From contig CM057459.1 of the NCBI GenBank assembly GCA_016271365.2, positions 819,637,001 through 819,701,000 of the forward strand: 64,000 nt of DNA, given 5' to 3'. Source of the stretch: Neoceratodus forsteri. Its lineage: Eukaryota; Chordata; Ceratodontiformes; Ceratodontidae. The notes under the pieces are model-generated. The model was not told the origin of the DNA. It saw only the letters and a list, made by a program, of their open reading frames with translations, and did not search any database. Numbering within the stretch: position 1 is the stretch's first letter; each line of letters opens with the position of its first letter. Positions 45,840 through 56,516 of the stretch are shown here, piece by piece. A program made the translations under genes and the position numbers.

Positions 45840-46200
45840 TGTTTTGGAGGGGGGATGTAGCCGATGGGGGATTGGGTGGGCACCCCTCGGCACAAATGGA
45901 AAATTTTGGGGGGAAACCATTGTGCAGACGAGGGTGGGCTCCTCCATCAGCAAATTACGTGGGGGGGCGAATGAAGCCAACAGGATTTGGTACCCCCGCC
46001 GGCACATGGAGGGGCAAGAGCCAAGGGGGATTAGGCAATCCCTCAGCACAAACCGAACATTTAGGGGGAGAAACCATTAGTGAGCTCCCACATCGGCAAA
46101 TTAAATGTGTGGGTGAATGAAGCCAATGGGGATTGGGCCCCCTGTTGGCAAAACACCTTTCTTGGGGGCACATGATGCCGAGGGGGGGATTGTAGGGCTA
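45840..46200 (+). repeat. GC-rich degenerate repeat
   Basis: Blocks such as gggggatg-agccgatggggg, cggcacaaatgg, ggggggaaaccattg-tg and ggggcgaatgaagccaa recur two to four times at roughly 65-120-bp spacing. The composition is very different from the AT-rich surroundings. The 209-codon frame through it is Gly-rich and looks like a repeat artefact. Confidence 0.55.
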
Positions 46201-46249
46201 AATTGATTGTGAACATGGTGGCGGCTTCACGCCATGTTCACAAACAATA

Positions 46250-47059
46250 TTACATTAGGCATCATTCTGCTCAGCAATGACGGGTCACTCCCTCATTGCA
46301 GCGGAATGGCTGATGCTGCAATGACGAGGCAGCCCCTGATTGCTGTGGCAAAAACGTTTCTACTTGGTAGCACTTTTGGAGACCAGTGTCATCAGCACAC
46401 TGTGCCTTCATTGGTCCACCACTGCCATGCCTCTAAAAGTACTGCCTCCATTGGCTGCTACAGTGCCACGCCTCCGCAAAACACTTCTCTCCTAAGCTGC
46501 CACATCATGTTTCTTGTGCATGTATGCAAGCAAACATAAAAATTAACAAACTATCAACAAGCGTTATAACAGTGAAATTGTCATGATTAAGAAATGAAGA
46601 GGCTGTCTACCTTTTCAACATGCCACCAGAGGCATAGCTTGACACTATGCTCCACCTAAGGGGCAAATCAAGGCTCCATAGAGAAGTGCAGAGATTGAGA
46701 TAATGCAGGTAGGACCAGTGGTGGAGGGTATCAGGAGAAAGCTGGGTGGTGTGCTGGGGCATAAATCCTTTAGGTAAATACCTGAATATAATCAGAAATA
46801 CAGTAAAACATTGAAAATAAGGTAGCTTTTCTTACCGGTGTGTTTGTCTGCGTTTCTGATTCCATTTTATGCAATCATCTGATGTCTATAGATATCCACT
46901 TGTGTTCCTGTTCCTTACCCTTTGTGTTCAGGGTATTGTAGCTCTGATTAAATTCTTCACAAGACCTCCATCCTGCCCCAGTAATTATACATATCTCCAG
47001 AACCCTCTCATCTGATGACACCTTCCCCATCTCGGTAGGCAGAACAACCTTGATTTCTC
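46250..47059. other. Unassigned stretch
   Basis: No gene recognised. One CpG-bearing section at about 46,215-46,350. Confidence 0.35.
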
Positions 47060-47780
47060 AGCTGTCCGTTCACACACCCACTGGCCCAGTACCTAAACCC
47101 TTCCACAGTATACACACCCTTTCAAAGTACAAATACCACTATATCTCCTTCCATCCGCTGATAATCCAATGTCCCACAATGACTATTCCTACTGCTCATC
47201 TCATCTACTAATGCCCACACTGTCCCAATACAAATTCTCTTACCCTTTCCATCAGCTGACACCTACTGTGTCTCAATATGAATACCCCTACCACTACAGA
47301 CATCAGGTATACCCACACAGTCCAACTATGAATACCCCTCTGCCATCCTCCCAACAGCTGATACCCACCCTGTCCCACTATGAATACCACTACCTCCTCC
47401 TCCCATCTACTGATATCTGTCCTGTCCCAATATGAATACCCTTAGTCCTGTCCCAATATGAATACCCTTATCCTCTCCTCCAACTAATGTATGTAGCCAT
47501 CCTGTACAACTACAAATATCCTATCTGCTCCTCCAAATTTCTGCTATCCACCCAGTCCCAATATGAATAAAACAACTTCATCGTCCCATCTGCTGATATT
47601 CACCTTGTCCGAGTAGAAATACCCCTATCCGTTCTCTCATCTGCTGATACTCATTACCCACCCTGTCACAGAATGAATAACCCTATCCCCTCCTTCAATC
47701 TACTGATGCTTACCCTGTCCCAAATGAATAAACCCTGCCCCACTCCCTCTTTCCCCACCTCCTGCCACCCACTGATACTG
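47060..47780 (+). repeat. Minisatellite, ~55-60-bp unit
   Basis: About 11 or 12 diverged units based on tgtcccaatatgaatacccct, then acc-ctcctcccatctgctga and tacccac. The 88-codon open frame (47,169-47,435), with repeating Tyr-Glu-Tyr/His and Pro-Thr, is a by-product of the repeat. Confidence 0.9.
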
Positions 47781-48654
47781 ATACTATGGCACATTTACTA
47801 TATTTTATAAGCTTGGCTCCATATGAAATTGATGTGGTTCCTTTTATTATTTTATCTCCCCACCATAATACTTTAACCAGAAGATCAGAGTGGAGCTGAG
47901 AATTTGACTGTTAAAAAGAAAACCACCTTTGTGTTTATGAAACTGTGTGTACTGTATATGCAGGTGTTTGCAAATGTAACTGTATTGTATGCACTCATGC
48001 ACAAAAGAGAGCATGTTTTTGCTATTCTGTGTGGATGATTTATTGTTAAGTCAGAGTATGTAGATACTGGTATATCCAAATGTCTATATGTGCACAAAAG
48101 AGAGTCTTCATGTGTTAGTTTATATCATTGATTTGTCTTCTAAAAAAATCTTCTCCATAGATCCACCCTCTTTAGTCTCACAGGGCAGAAGGTACTGAGA
48201 ACCCATGAGACTAAAACTTTTTGGCAGTGTACTGCATGGGGCAGAACAAGAGACACCCCACCCCCAACATAGACAGACAGAATATTACATTCATCTCACT
48301 TTGTTTCTTTTCTCCCCACAGTTGAGTGTGCTGCTTCACTGGGAGCATAAAATGTTAGGTTCCTTATGTAGGTCTCTAGCATTTTATTCTTTTCTTGATG
48401 ATAAATTGGAAGCCGCCATTCAAGTTTTGTCACTGAAGGAACAAGATTTGTCACAGTAACTGCCAGTCTCATTGTTTCAGATGCTTATACCAGGAGTATG
48501 ATTTGGTGCTGTGTTAAGCTTGTCACTATTTCAAGAGTCACACTAGAAAAGTCACAGATGTCATTGTAACCTGATTATTCCCTTCTTACAGTACCTCATA
48601 GTGGTATACGTGTATACTAACTGTCACATTTTAATATAAAAAAATACATACGAT
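47781..48654. other. Unassigned stretch
   Basis: No gene recognised. A pyrimidine tract ending in CAG at about 48,300-48,321 resembles a splice acceptor, but the frame after it shows no known domain. Confidence 0.35.
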
Positions 48655-48855
48655 TGATTGCTGGATATGACATAATGTCGCTCCCCTTCCACTTCTGGTG
48701 TGCGACAGAAATGATGTAATGTCCCACCCCTTCTGCTTCCCATGTGTGGTGGAAATGATACAATGTCCCACCCCTTCCATGTGCACCGGATATAATGTAC
48801 CCCACCCCCATTTTCTCAACTTTGTGCACCAGATATGATGCAGCCCCCCATATCG
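48655..48855 (+). repeat. Minisatellite, ~55-60-bp unit
   Basis: About four units of (g/c)atatgatgtaatgt-cccaccccttc followed by a tgtg-(a/c)ggaaatgat block. Confidence 0.85.
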
Positions 48856-49074
48856 TGATGCTGCTATGGGTGGAGCAAAAGTTGTCATGTTTAGGCTTGT
48901 CCAGGACATGTCAGAATCTGTTTCTTACATTTTAGTATGTAAGTAGGTAAAATCGTATTTATAAAAAGTACCCTTCCAATGTTCAAAGCAATTTTACAAT
49001 GAAACTATAAACAATACAATAAATATATTAAAATACAAACTATAATAAACTATAATTTACTAAAATAACTCCCA

Positions 49075-49700
49075 TGCCAGTATGCTTTATATCACTATTG
49101 AATGCCTACAGCTGTCATTCCCTTACAATTTTCATATTTTATTTTGTCACAGCCTAAATGGATTATAGTAGTTCAGTTATGTTTCCCCTGTTCATTTATT
49201 TCTATGTTTAATAAATTGAGAGGTTCTTTAATAAATGGGGTAAAGCCTCTAATCAGATACTGCCTTTACACTGTTTAAAAGATGCTTACAGTTTTTATAT
49301 TTTCATTTTGTCATAGCCTAAATGGCTTATAGTAGTTCAGTTATGTTTTCCCTGTTCATTTTATTTATATGTTTAATAAATTGGGGGCTCTTTAATAAAT
49401 GGGGTAAAGTCTCTGATCAGATGCTGCCTTTACACTGTTTAAAAGATGTGCTTTTGTATTTTGAATAAAGCGGTAACACTTTTGATCAAGTGCACGGTGT
49501 TTAAAATATGTTGTGCAGTATTGTTATCTGTTTAAAAAAATGTTGCTTTGCACATTTTAGTATGCTTTATAGCAACATTTAATGCCTACAGATGATGTTC
49601 CTTTACTGTTTTCATATTTTTAGTTTGTCAATGCCTAAAAGTCTTACAGTGGTTTAGTTAAGTTTTCCCCTGCACATTTTATTTCTTTTTATAAATTGAG
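49075..49700 (+). repeat. Tandem repeat, ~165-bp core, about 3 copies
   Basis: gcctaaatgg(a/c)ttatagtag, then ttcagttatgtt, occurs at about 49,151 and 49,316. A third, more diverged copy (gcctaaaagtcttacagtgg) is at about 49,632. A tatgcttta-(t/a)atgcctacag block precedes copies one and three, and an aataaatggggtaaagtctc block follows copies one and two. Confidence 0.85.
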
Positions 49701-50287
49701 ACATCCTTCTATCTATAACCATTAGTTTCCCCACCCCAAATGCAAAATGTTTTTATTGTGTAATGTATCCTTCATTATTTTACATTTTAAAAATAGTTGT
49801 ACACATTGTTTAAGCTAATCTCTTTTCACAGAAAACGACAGGCATTGTTTTGCAGGTTATCAAAAAGTACATGTCTTTATAACATGATGTTAGGTGTTTG
49901 CTGATATTTATTTTATGTGAAACTATAGCATGTTTTTCTTAAATGTGCAGGTCTTGAAATGTTGTCTTTTGAATTACTTTATTTCAAGAGCTGAATTTAA
50001 AACTCAAATTATGGTGGTCTAGGGGACATATGTCATGCTTGAAACTTATCAGTTGAAGTTATCTGTTATGCCCTGTGAAACTCAGTACTGTCCACTGTTG
50101 CTTGGGGGCTTATGTTTGGGTGAAACCTGTTGTGTCCAAACTGATAGGAGAGGACTCCTGACCAATTTAAACCATTACCACTTTATCTATAACTGCACAG
50201 TAAAGTTCTTGTCTCTTCATGAGAATAACAACAGTGCTGGCTTAAGATATTCCTTAAGCCTATTTGACCATGACAGTGGTCTCTCTC

Positions 50288-50309
50288 TCACACACACACA
50301 CACACACCT
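50288..50309 (+). repeat. (CA)n microsatellite
   Basis: A short run of about 10 CA units after a TCTC run. Confidence 0.85.
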
Positions 50310-50802
50310 GGAAAACTGTGACCAGCTGAATTATGATCATCTCCAGCACATGTCAATTATTTTAACTTAGTAGCTAAAGTTATTACATTCATAAGCAATA
50401 AAATGTTATAATGAGAGTGTCTCTTGTTAAACAGCATGATGGTTATACTAAAATGAGTCTATAAAATGAACCCTACTGTAAATGTTTTTATTGTAGAAAC
50501 ACACACACACTTAAGTTTTTAATTAAGTTTTAAAACATTCCTTCTTAATGTTTTTTCCCCATTTAAACAAAGGCCCAATTCATTTTAATTGAAATAAGTT
50601 TGATTTAATTTATCTGCCTGTGTTTCACACAGTTTGTGTGTTAACATTTGTAAATATGTTTTGTATCATATCATAGTTTTATATCAGGTCGTATCTGTTT
50701 TAAACCTTTTTCATCTAAAATATATTTGTACTTCTACTGGCCAAGACCACCCCCAATTATTTAAATGTAATGATTACTAATCAATGACTCTTCTAGCCCC
50801 TC

Positions 50803-51300
50803 ATTATAGTAGTAGTAATAGTAGTAAAAATGTTTATTTTTATACAGGAAAACAAACTTTAGGTCATAGACCTATTTTCAAAGTTGTCCTGTGTTAAAAA
50901 AACAAATTACATTCAATATAACATACAAAAACTCAGGCTACATAGAACAACTAATAAATAATTCTTAACATTATACAAGATAAATAAAATCTACAAACAA
51001 ACCAACTACTAACACATTTATCCATATTTTAAAAAAGTACATTCATTATAAAATAGAGTACTCAATCCTAATTTAAACTGGGATAGTTTAGTTGCTTTCC
51101 TTAATTCAGGGGAAATATTATTCCAGATATTTGCAGTCTGAGCATCAAGTGCCACAGTACCATATATTGTATTAGTTTTTGGAAAAATGTAACCTCTATG
51201 CTTTACATCCCTTAAAACATAGGGATAACATTTACTAATAGAAGACAATTTCCATTGGTATATATTCCACTGGTTCTCAGTTTCCACTCATGCCTGGGGG
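50803..51300 (-). mobile_element. LINE 3' end with TAC/ACT repeat tail
   Basis: A - strand 5'-truncated LINE of about 0.5 kb. The - strand frame 51,287-51,018 ends an ORF2. It includes T-A-N-I-W-N-N-I-S-P-E-L-R-K-A-T and L-S-Q-F-K-L-G-L, the conserved C-terminal W-N-x-L-P...F-K block of L2/Jockey-type LINEs. The 3' UTR runs left and ends in a tagtagtagtaatagtagta tract at 50,803-50,826, a microsatellite tail rather than poly(A). The clade is not resolved. Confidence 0.65.
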
Positions 51301-53427
51301 CATGTTTAGATCCTTTGTACCTCATAAAAGTCAACGCATTAGCTCACAACTTCCTGTTTACAGCCAGTGAACCAGTGTCGGTAAGACTGCAGAATAATTT
51401 TAACTTTTTAAAATCTCTTGTGGCATAGATTATAAAATGGCTAATTATTTTGCAAAACAGCTTTCTCAGGTTGGCTTTCATGATCTTGTTTTAGAATCAA
51501 AAGCATCACAAGGAGATGGTGGTTAGCACACTTTAATCTGTTCTTGTTTAATATTTTAAGTGGGAAAAATGAAACTTATTAAACTATAATATAGCATTTT
51601 ATAATGTAGGTTTTCCAGCCTTATCTACATCAAATAATCATCCTGCAGTGCCTCATACAACTTTACATGATATGTCAAATTAAGTTTTTCAAACATGTTA
51701 TTAGCATTTAAATGTTATAATTGTGTGTATATGGGGGCAATTCCATAGTCTTATTTTTTACCAGTGTTTCATACACTTGTAGTGGTGTATAGTAATGTAT
51801 TTACTTTAAAATGTTTTGCTGTTCATTATACAGAGAACCATAGCCTATTTTACAGATGTAAATATGATTAGCAATAAGATGTCATGCTTTACCATTTGTG
51901 CATTTATAACTATCGCTGTATATTGTGATACTAGAACACTAAGGAATGAGAACCAAAAAGCAGGTATGTTGAAGTTAAAATAGCCAAATTTGTGGTACTA
52001 CATTACTAAAAGTGTTTACAGTTTTTTACAGTGCAAATTAATAATGGTGCAGGTGTGTTAAAGATTGTAAATTAGCTGAGGTGCTTTTTCATGAATTTAG
52101 TACACCCCCTTGTAAGAAAAAGTATACTATATAGCCACATGTTTCTAAAGTATACAGTAAGAAGATCTGGCATGGCAATGCCCTCCCCCACCCCATATCT
52201 CTTACTGTTATTTATAGTTTTAAATCAAGGATGTTTAATGCAGCAAATTATTTAATATGCTGACATTTTTCATGTTTTTATTGAGGGTACCAATCAACTA
52301 AATCAGATTAAAATACAATAAAGAAAATGTATATCTGTCATGAAATGTACCTAATATATAATCAGCCTGCAAAATACAGTACTATTATAAAGCAGCATGC
52401 ATTACAGGGGCTATATATTCATGTATTTTTTATTTAATGTTTCCTAAATAATATCAATTTTAAGCCTCTAGAAGCAATATTTCCAAAGCATGCAAGAGGC
52501 CACCACACACATTCAAGGTTATCTACACAGAAAGAGAGTCTTCCTGACCAGAAAAGATTGCTGCTACCTCCAGTACCTGTTCTCCCACCAACAAACAAAA
52601 GGGATGAGGGCTGTGTGAAAATTTGTTCAGCCCTACCCCGAGAATCTTTATGGACAGACCAACCACCCCCCACGAACAGAAATAAAAAAACATGAGCACC
52701 ATTGCCATATAGGTATTGGGGTTAAGCATTGCTGCAAACATAACAATAAGCAAACACAAACACCTGTAGCATTAGCCAGTGCCCCTGAGAGTGTATCTGC
52801 AGAGCTGTCACACATTAAATCACCTCTGTGTGTGTGACTAATGCTGACCCTGTAATTATTCCTGCAACTTTGACACCCCAAAATGTGTCAGCACTTGAGC
52901 AAAACTCAACTGGTGGCACCCTTGTATATGTATATATATAGTTATAATTTAGATCCTTTGCATACCTGTGGTGGCTTCTTCACATGTGATGCTGCCCCGT
53001 GGCTGAAGACTAACATTTGAAATTTTTAAAAACACATTTAAAGGGGTGAGCTTCACAGAAACAAAACTATCATAATACAAGGTGTTAAACTGTAAATATA
53101 CCTTTAGGCAGTTGTTTAAATACCAGAAATGGTGAGCACTAAAAAACAAATTAAAAAATTAGGCTGTAATGGTGCAAACATTTCTACTGTACAAAATAAC
53201 TGTGACAAAATGATTGATAAAATTATACAATGTGTGTGGGTCATTTGAAACACTAGGCGTAATATAGTGATTCAGTATATTATGTGTAGAATTTGAAAGG
53301 CTAAAAAAATATCGGCTACTCGTAACAAAATGCAGCTGCATCAGGCATCCCTGCAAAAACACAGGGTACCACCACAGAATAATGTGGTATCTTGGTCTGC
53401 CACATCATGCTGTGTGTGTGTTACTGA
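51301..53427. other. AT-rich stretch left of the Polinton genes
   Basis: No gene firmly recognised. A fossil Polinton would be expected to have more genes or its left terminal inverted repeat here. A - strand frame at 52,949-53,149 has a faint resemblance to the start of a Polinton minor capsid protein but does not continue. No terminal repeat could be identified without the right end. Confidence 0.4.
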
Positions 53428-55794
53428 TGTGCAAATTCCCCATTTCAAAAATCTCCTGAGTGTCAAAGTAGCAAGTGTGAAACTGAGTGTTTTATGTGTG
53501 AACAATGTGGTTGGGGGCAATGTGATAGTTCTCATATGAACACAGATTTGACACACAGTGAATATTTTATGAGTCCTATACAAAAATGCACCCCTGAAGA
53601 CCTACAGATAGGGGGCAGTGCCATACCAAGCCATGAAGAAGACAAATGTAGTCAGGAGGGTCAGCAGTTAATGAAAGAGGGTCTAGCAGAACCTGTCTAC
53701 ACCGATCTAACAGACAGTGAATATTTTATGAGTCCTGCACAAAATAGCCCCCCTGAAGACCTACAGATAGGGGGTGGTGCCAAACCAAGTCATGAAGAAG
53801 ACAATTGTAGTCAGGAGGGTCAGCAGCTAATGGAAGAGGGTCTAGCGGAACCTGTCTATTTAGAATTAATAAATTAATATGAAGTACCCAGAAATAATTT
53901 TAATGGTGTTGAGTATTGCCAGCAGTTTTGCTTTGCCAACATAGACAGTATAAGATCCATAGAGTGATACTATTCTGCCATCCATACAGCTGTGCAGCAG
54001 TTGTTGGACAGAATAAGGTCTTCTTTAAGTAGTAATGATTTTGTACAGCTGCACTTGGATTATGATAATTTAAATGACCCTGTGTTTTCCTTATATAGAA
54101 ATGCCCAGGAGTTAAATGCTGATGATTTTTTAGAGCACATTGCAAATTTATTAAGAGCAAGACGGAGCTATGTGCTAATGAGACATTAATGCTGGTAGTC
54201 ACTGTTGTGAGAAATGTGCATGGGGGAGTTTCTAGAGATGTTAAAAGTGTTTTCTCTAGCCATATTATCAAGCAGAAAGCAAGGCATCTAGTTAATTTGG
54301 TGAATCAAAATAATTAATTATGCTTTTCCAGGAGTATAGTGTCTTTGCTATACCCACAACTAGTTGACCAACAGATATTAGCAAAAGCTAGAGATTTACA
54401 GAGCAGGGTAGGGCTGTCAGAACAAATAATGGTAGATTTGAGCCATATACATCTATTTGAGGCAGAGTTAGATGTGACCATCTTTGCTTTTTTCATGAGC
54501 AAAGCTGGTGCATGGCAGAGGTTTCTTTCATCTCCTAATAAATGGGCAGAATCTGAATTTATTCTTTTACACACAAACCATTACTGTGGTAAAACTTCAA
54601 GGCTTTTTTGAGGCCAGAAATGTATGTGAGCATTGTAATGCCCTTTTCACACACAAAGGTTCACACATATGCTCTAACTTGTGCTATGCATGCAGATCAT
54701 TTGGTTATAGTAAAGTACAAAGTGAGGTGGTACAGTGCCCTGACTGTCGTAAATACTGTAGCTCCACAGACTGCTACGGATGGCATAAACTCACATGCCC
54801 CATTGTCATTTATCAGAATTGTGTGCATCATGTGGAAAACCTCATGGTGAGAACCATATTTGTTTTAAGCCAAAGTGCCATAATTGTCTTACAGCTGTAC
54901 ATCCTTTTGAAACTCAGTTATGCTACATCCAGCCTTTAAAGTCACCACCTTGTTCAGCTAGTTATGTATATTATGATTTTGAATGCATGCAGGATGTCAG
55001 CCCAGATGACTCTAGCCATATTCCAAATTATATCTATGCCTTTGAAAGAGGTCGAAAGTGGGAGTTTAAGGCACTAACTGTGTTGCACAATTTGTGAAAA
55101 AAGTTTATCCAAAAAGGGTTTCAGGGGTATGCTTTCATAGCTCACAATTCAGAGGTATGATGGCCACTTCATTTTAAACCAGGTTGTAAAAGGAAAAATG
55201 GAAGTGGAGTTATTGACTCAGGGAAGTAAACTGATGTCCATAACTGCAAAACAGCTAAATATTTGATTTATAGACAGCCTAAATTTCCTTCCAATGAGGC
55301 TTGCAGCAATGTCAAGGGCCATACTTTTTTTAACAAACTGGAAAATCAGAATTATGTAGGTTCTGTACCACAACACAATGATTATGGTGTAGACTACATG
55401 ATGGCTGATGAAAAAAAAAGGTTTTGGAGTGATATGAAATGCATAAAGATGATGTATTTGACTTTAAAAAGGAATTACATCATTACCGTAAGTCAGATGT
55501 GGAGATTCTAAAGCAGACATGTGAAATGTTTCAAGATGATGTTGAGCAGATGTTTCAAGATGATGTAAAGGAAAGGGGTCAAATTGACCCCTTTCAGTAC
55601 ATTACTATAGCATAAGTTTGCATGGCCTTGTTTTGGTTTAAATTTTTGGAGTCAGACACCATAGGGATTATACCCACTGACAACTATCACTGACAGTGCA
55701 AGCGTTACTCCACACCGGCCATACAGTGGTTGATGTTCATCAGTAAACAAGAAAACATTTCCATACAGCATGCAATAAATGGTGGGGAAGTACA
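53428..55794 (+). pseudogene. Polinton family-B DNA polymerase, N-terminal half
   Basis: Protein-primed family-B polymerase that would copy the element. One frame runs 53,428-54,189 with in-frame stops at 53,875 and 53,965. It starts with a Cys-rich segment (eight Cys at about 53,460-53,530), then a 53-codon direct duplication, then the usual Polinton N-terminal helical region (L-N-D-P-V-F-S-L-Y). The next frames hold a Cys/His-rich zinc-binding region (about 54,620-54,830). The 3'-5' exonuclease follows: ExoI Y-Y-D-F-E-C-M-Q (DFE at 54,975-54,983), ExoII A-H-N-S-E at about 55,140 where the frame breaks, and an ExoIII-like Y-x3-D at about 55,480-55,500. At least five frame changes or stops are visible. 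The reading reaches G-E-V-Q-V-G-P-Y at 55,780-55,800, where the LINE begins. Confidence 0.88.
53541..53865 (+). repeat. 159-bp (53-codon) tandem duplication in polB
   Basis: Two head-to-tail copies with a period of 159 bp (cagtgaatatt at 53,556 and 53,715). Both keep the frame and encode S-E-Y-F-M-S-P, P-E-D-L-Q-I-G-G, S-H-E-E-D and E-G-L-A-E-P-V-Y. Differences between the copies are few. Confidence 0.95.
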
Positions 55795-56516
55795 GGTAGG
55801 GCCTTATTTAATGTTATTTATTATTTTATTCAGTTTCGATGACCAGGGAGGCCCACTGAGCCCCTAAGTTCTCTTTTTCTGGGGTGACCCAGAGAGACAT
55901 TATATGGAGCCATACATGCAGAGAATATACAGGTAAGTTAATAGATTATAGTCATTCTTGGCATTGATACAGAGCATGTGGTGTACCAGGTGTTAATTGT
56001 TGTGAAACCATATAGAAACCCTAGCATGAAGGTTGTCTAGTGCATTTCAAGGCAATCTGACACCATGGTTGTACAAGTGTGAGGATTTAGAGAGGAAGGG
56101 GGTGGGACTTCCAGGTGTTCGAATAGTCGCAGGTGCTGTCATCAAGCATGTGGGTCTTGAGCCTGGTGTGGAAGTTCAGGATAGTGGATGTTTCATGTAC
56201 CCAGGGGGGAGCATGTTCCACAAGTAGGGGGCAGTGAAGGCAAAAGACTTGCCTCCCACATTTGTCCGGGTCCTGAGGGTTTCTAGGAGCATCCGCCCTG
56301 AGCTCCTCAGGGTCCAAGGATTATTTTTGGTGGTGATTGTAGCTACCAGGCTGGGTGGAGCAGATGGACAGAGTAGTTTGTAAGCCAGGCAGAGGAGTGG
56401 GTATTGGAGGTGAGCATGAAGGTGGGCCGCTGTAGTTTGGCGAGTGTGTCACAGTGGTGGCTTCGGGGGTGATCCTGGGTTGCAAATCTTGCTACCTCGT
56501 TGTACAGGATTTGTAT

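Noticed and set aside
45491..46120. 209-codon + strand open frame
   Set aside because: It runs through a GC-rich, Gly-coding degenerate repeat. Open length is explained by composition.
47169..47435. Tyr/Pro/Ser-rich repeating protein
   Set aside because: By-product of the ~57-bp minisatellite; the unit length is not a stable multiple of three.
48205..48459. Possible host exon after a splice-acceptor-like pyrimidine tract
   Set aside because: No recognisable domain, no matching donor or neighbouring exon, and the frame is short.
52949..53149. - strand frame with faint likeness to the start of a Polinton minor capsid (penton-like) protein
   Set aside because: Only a dozen residues fit loosely, and the frame does not continue into the expected conserved region. 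Left as unassigned.
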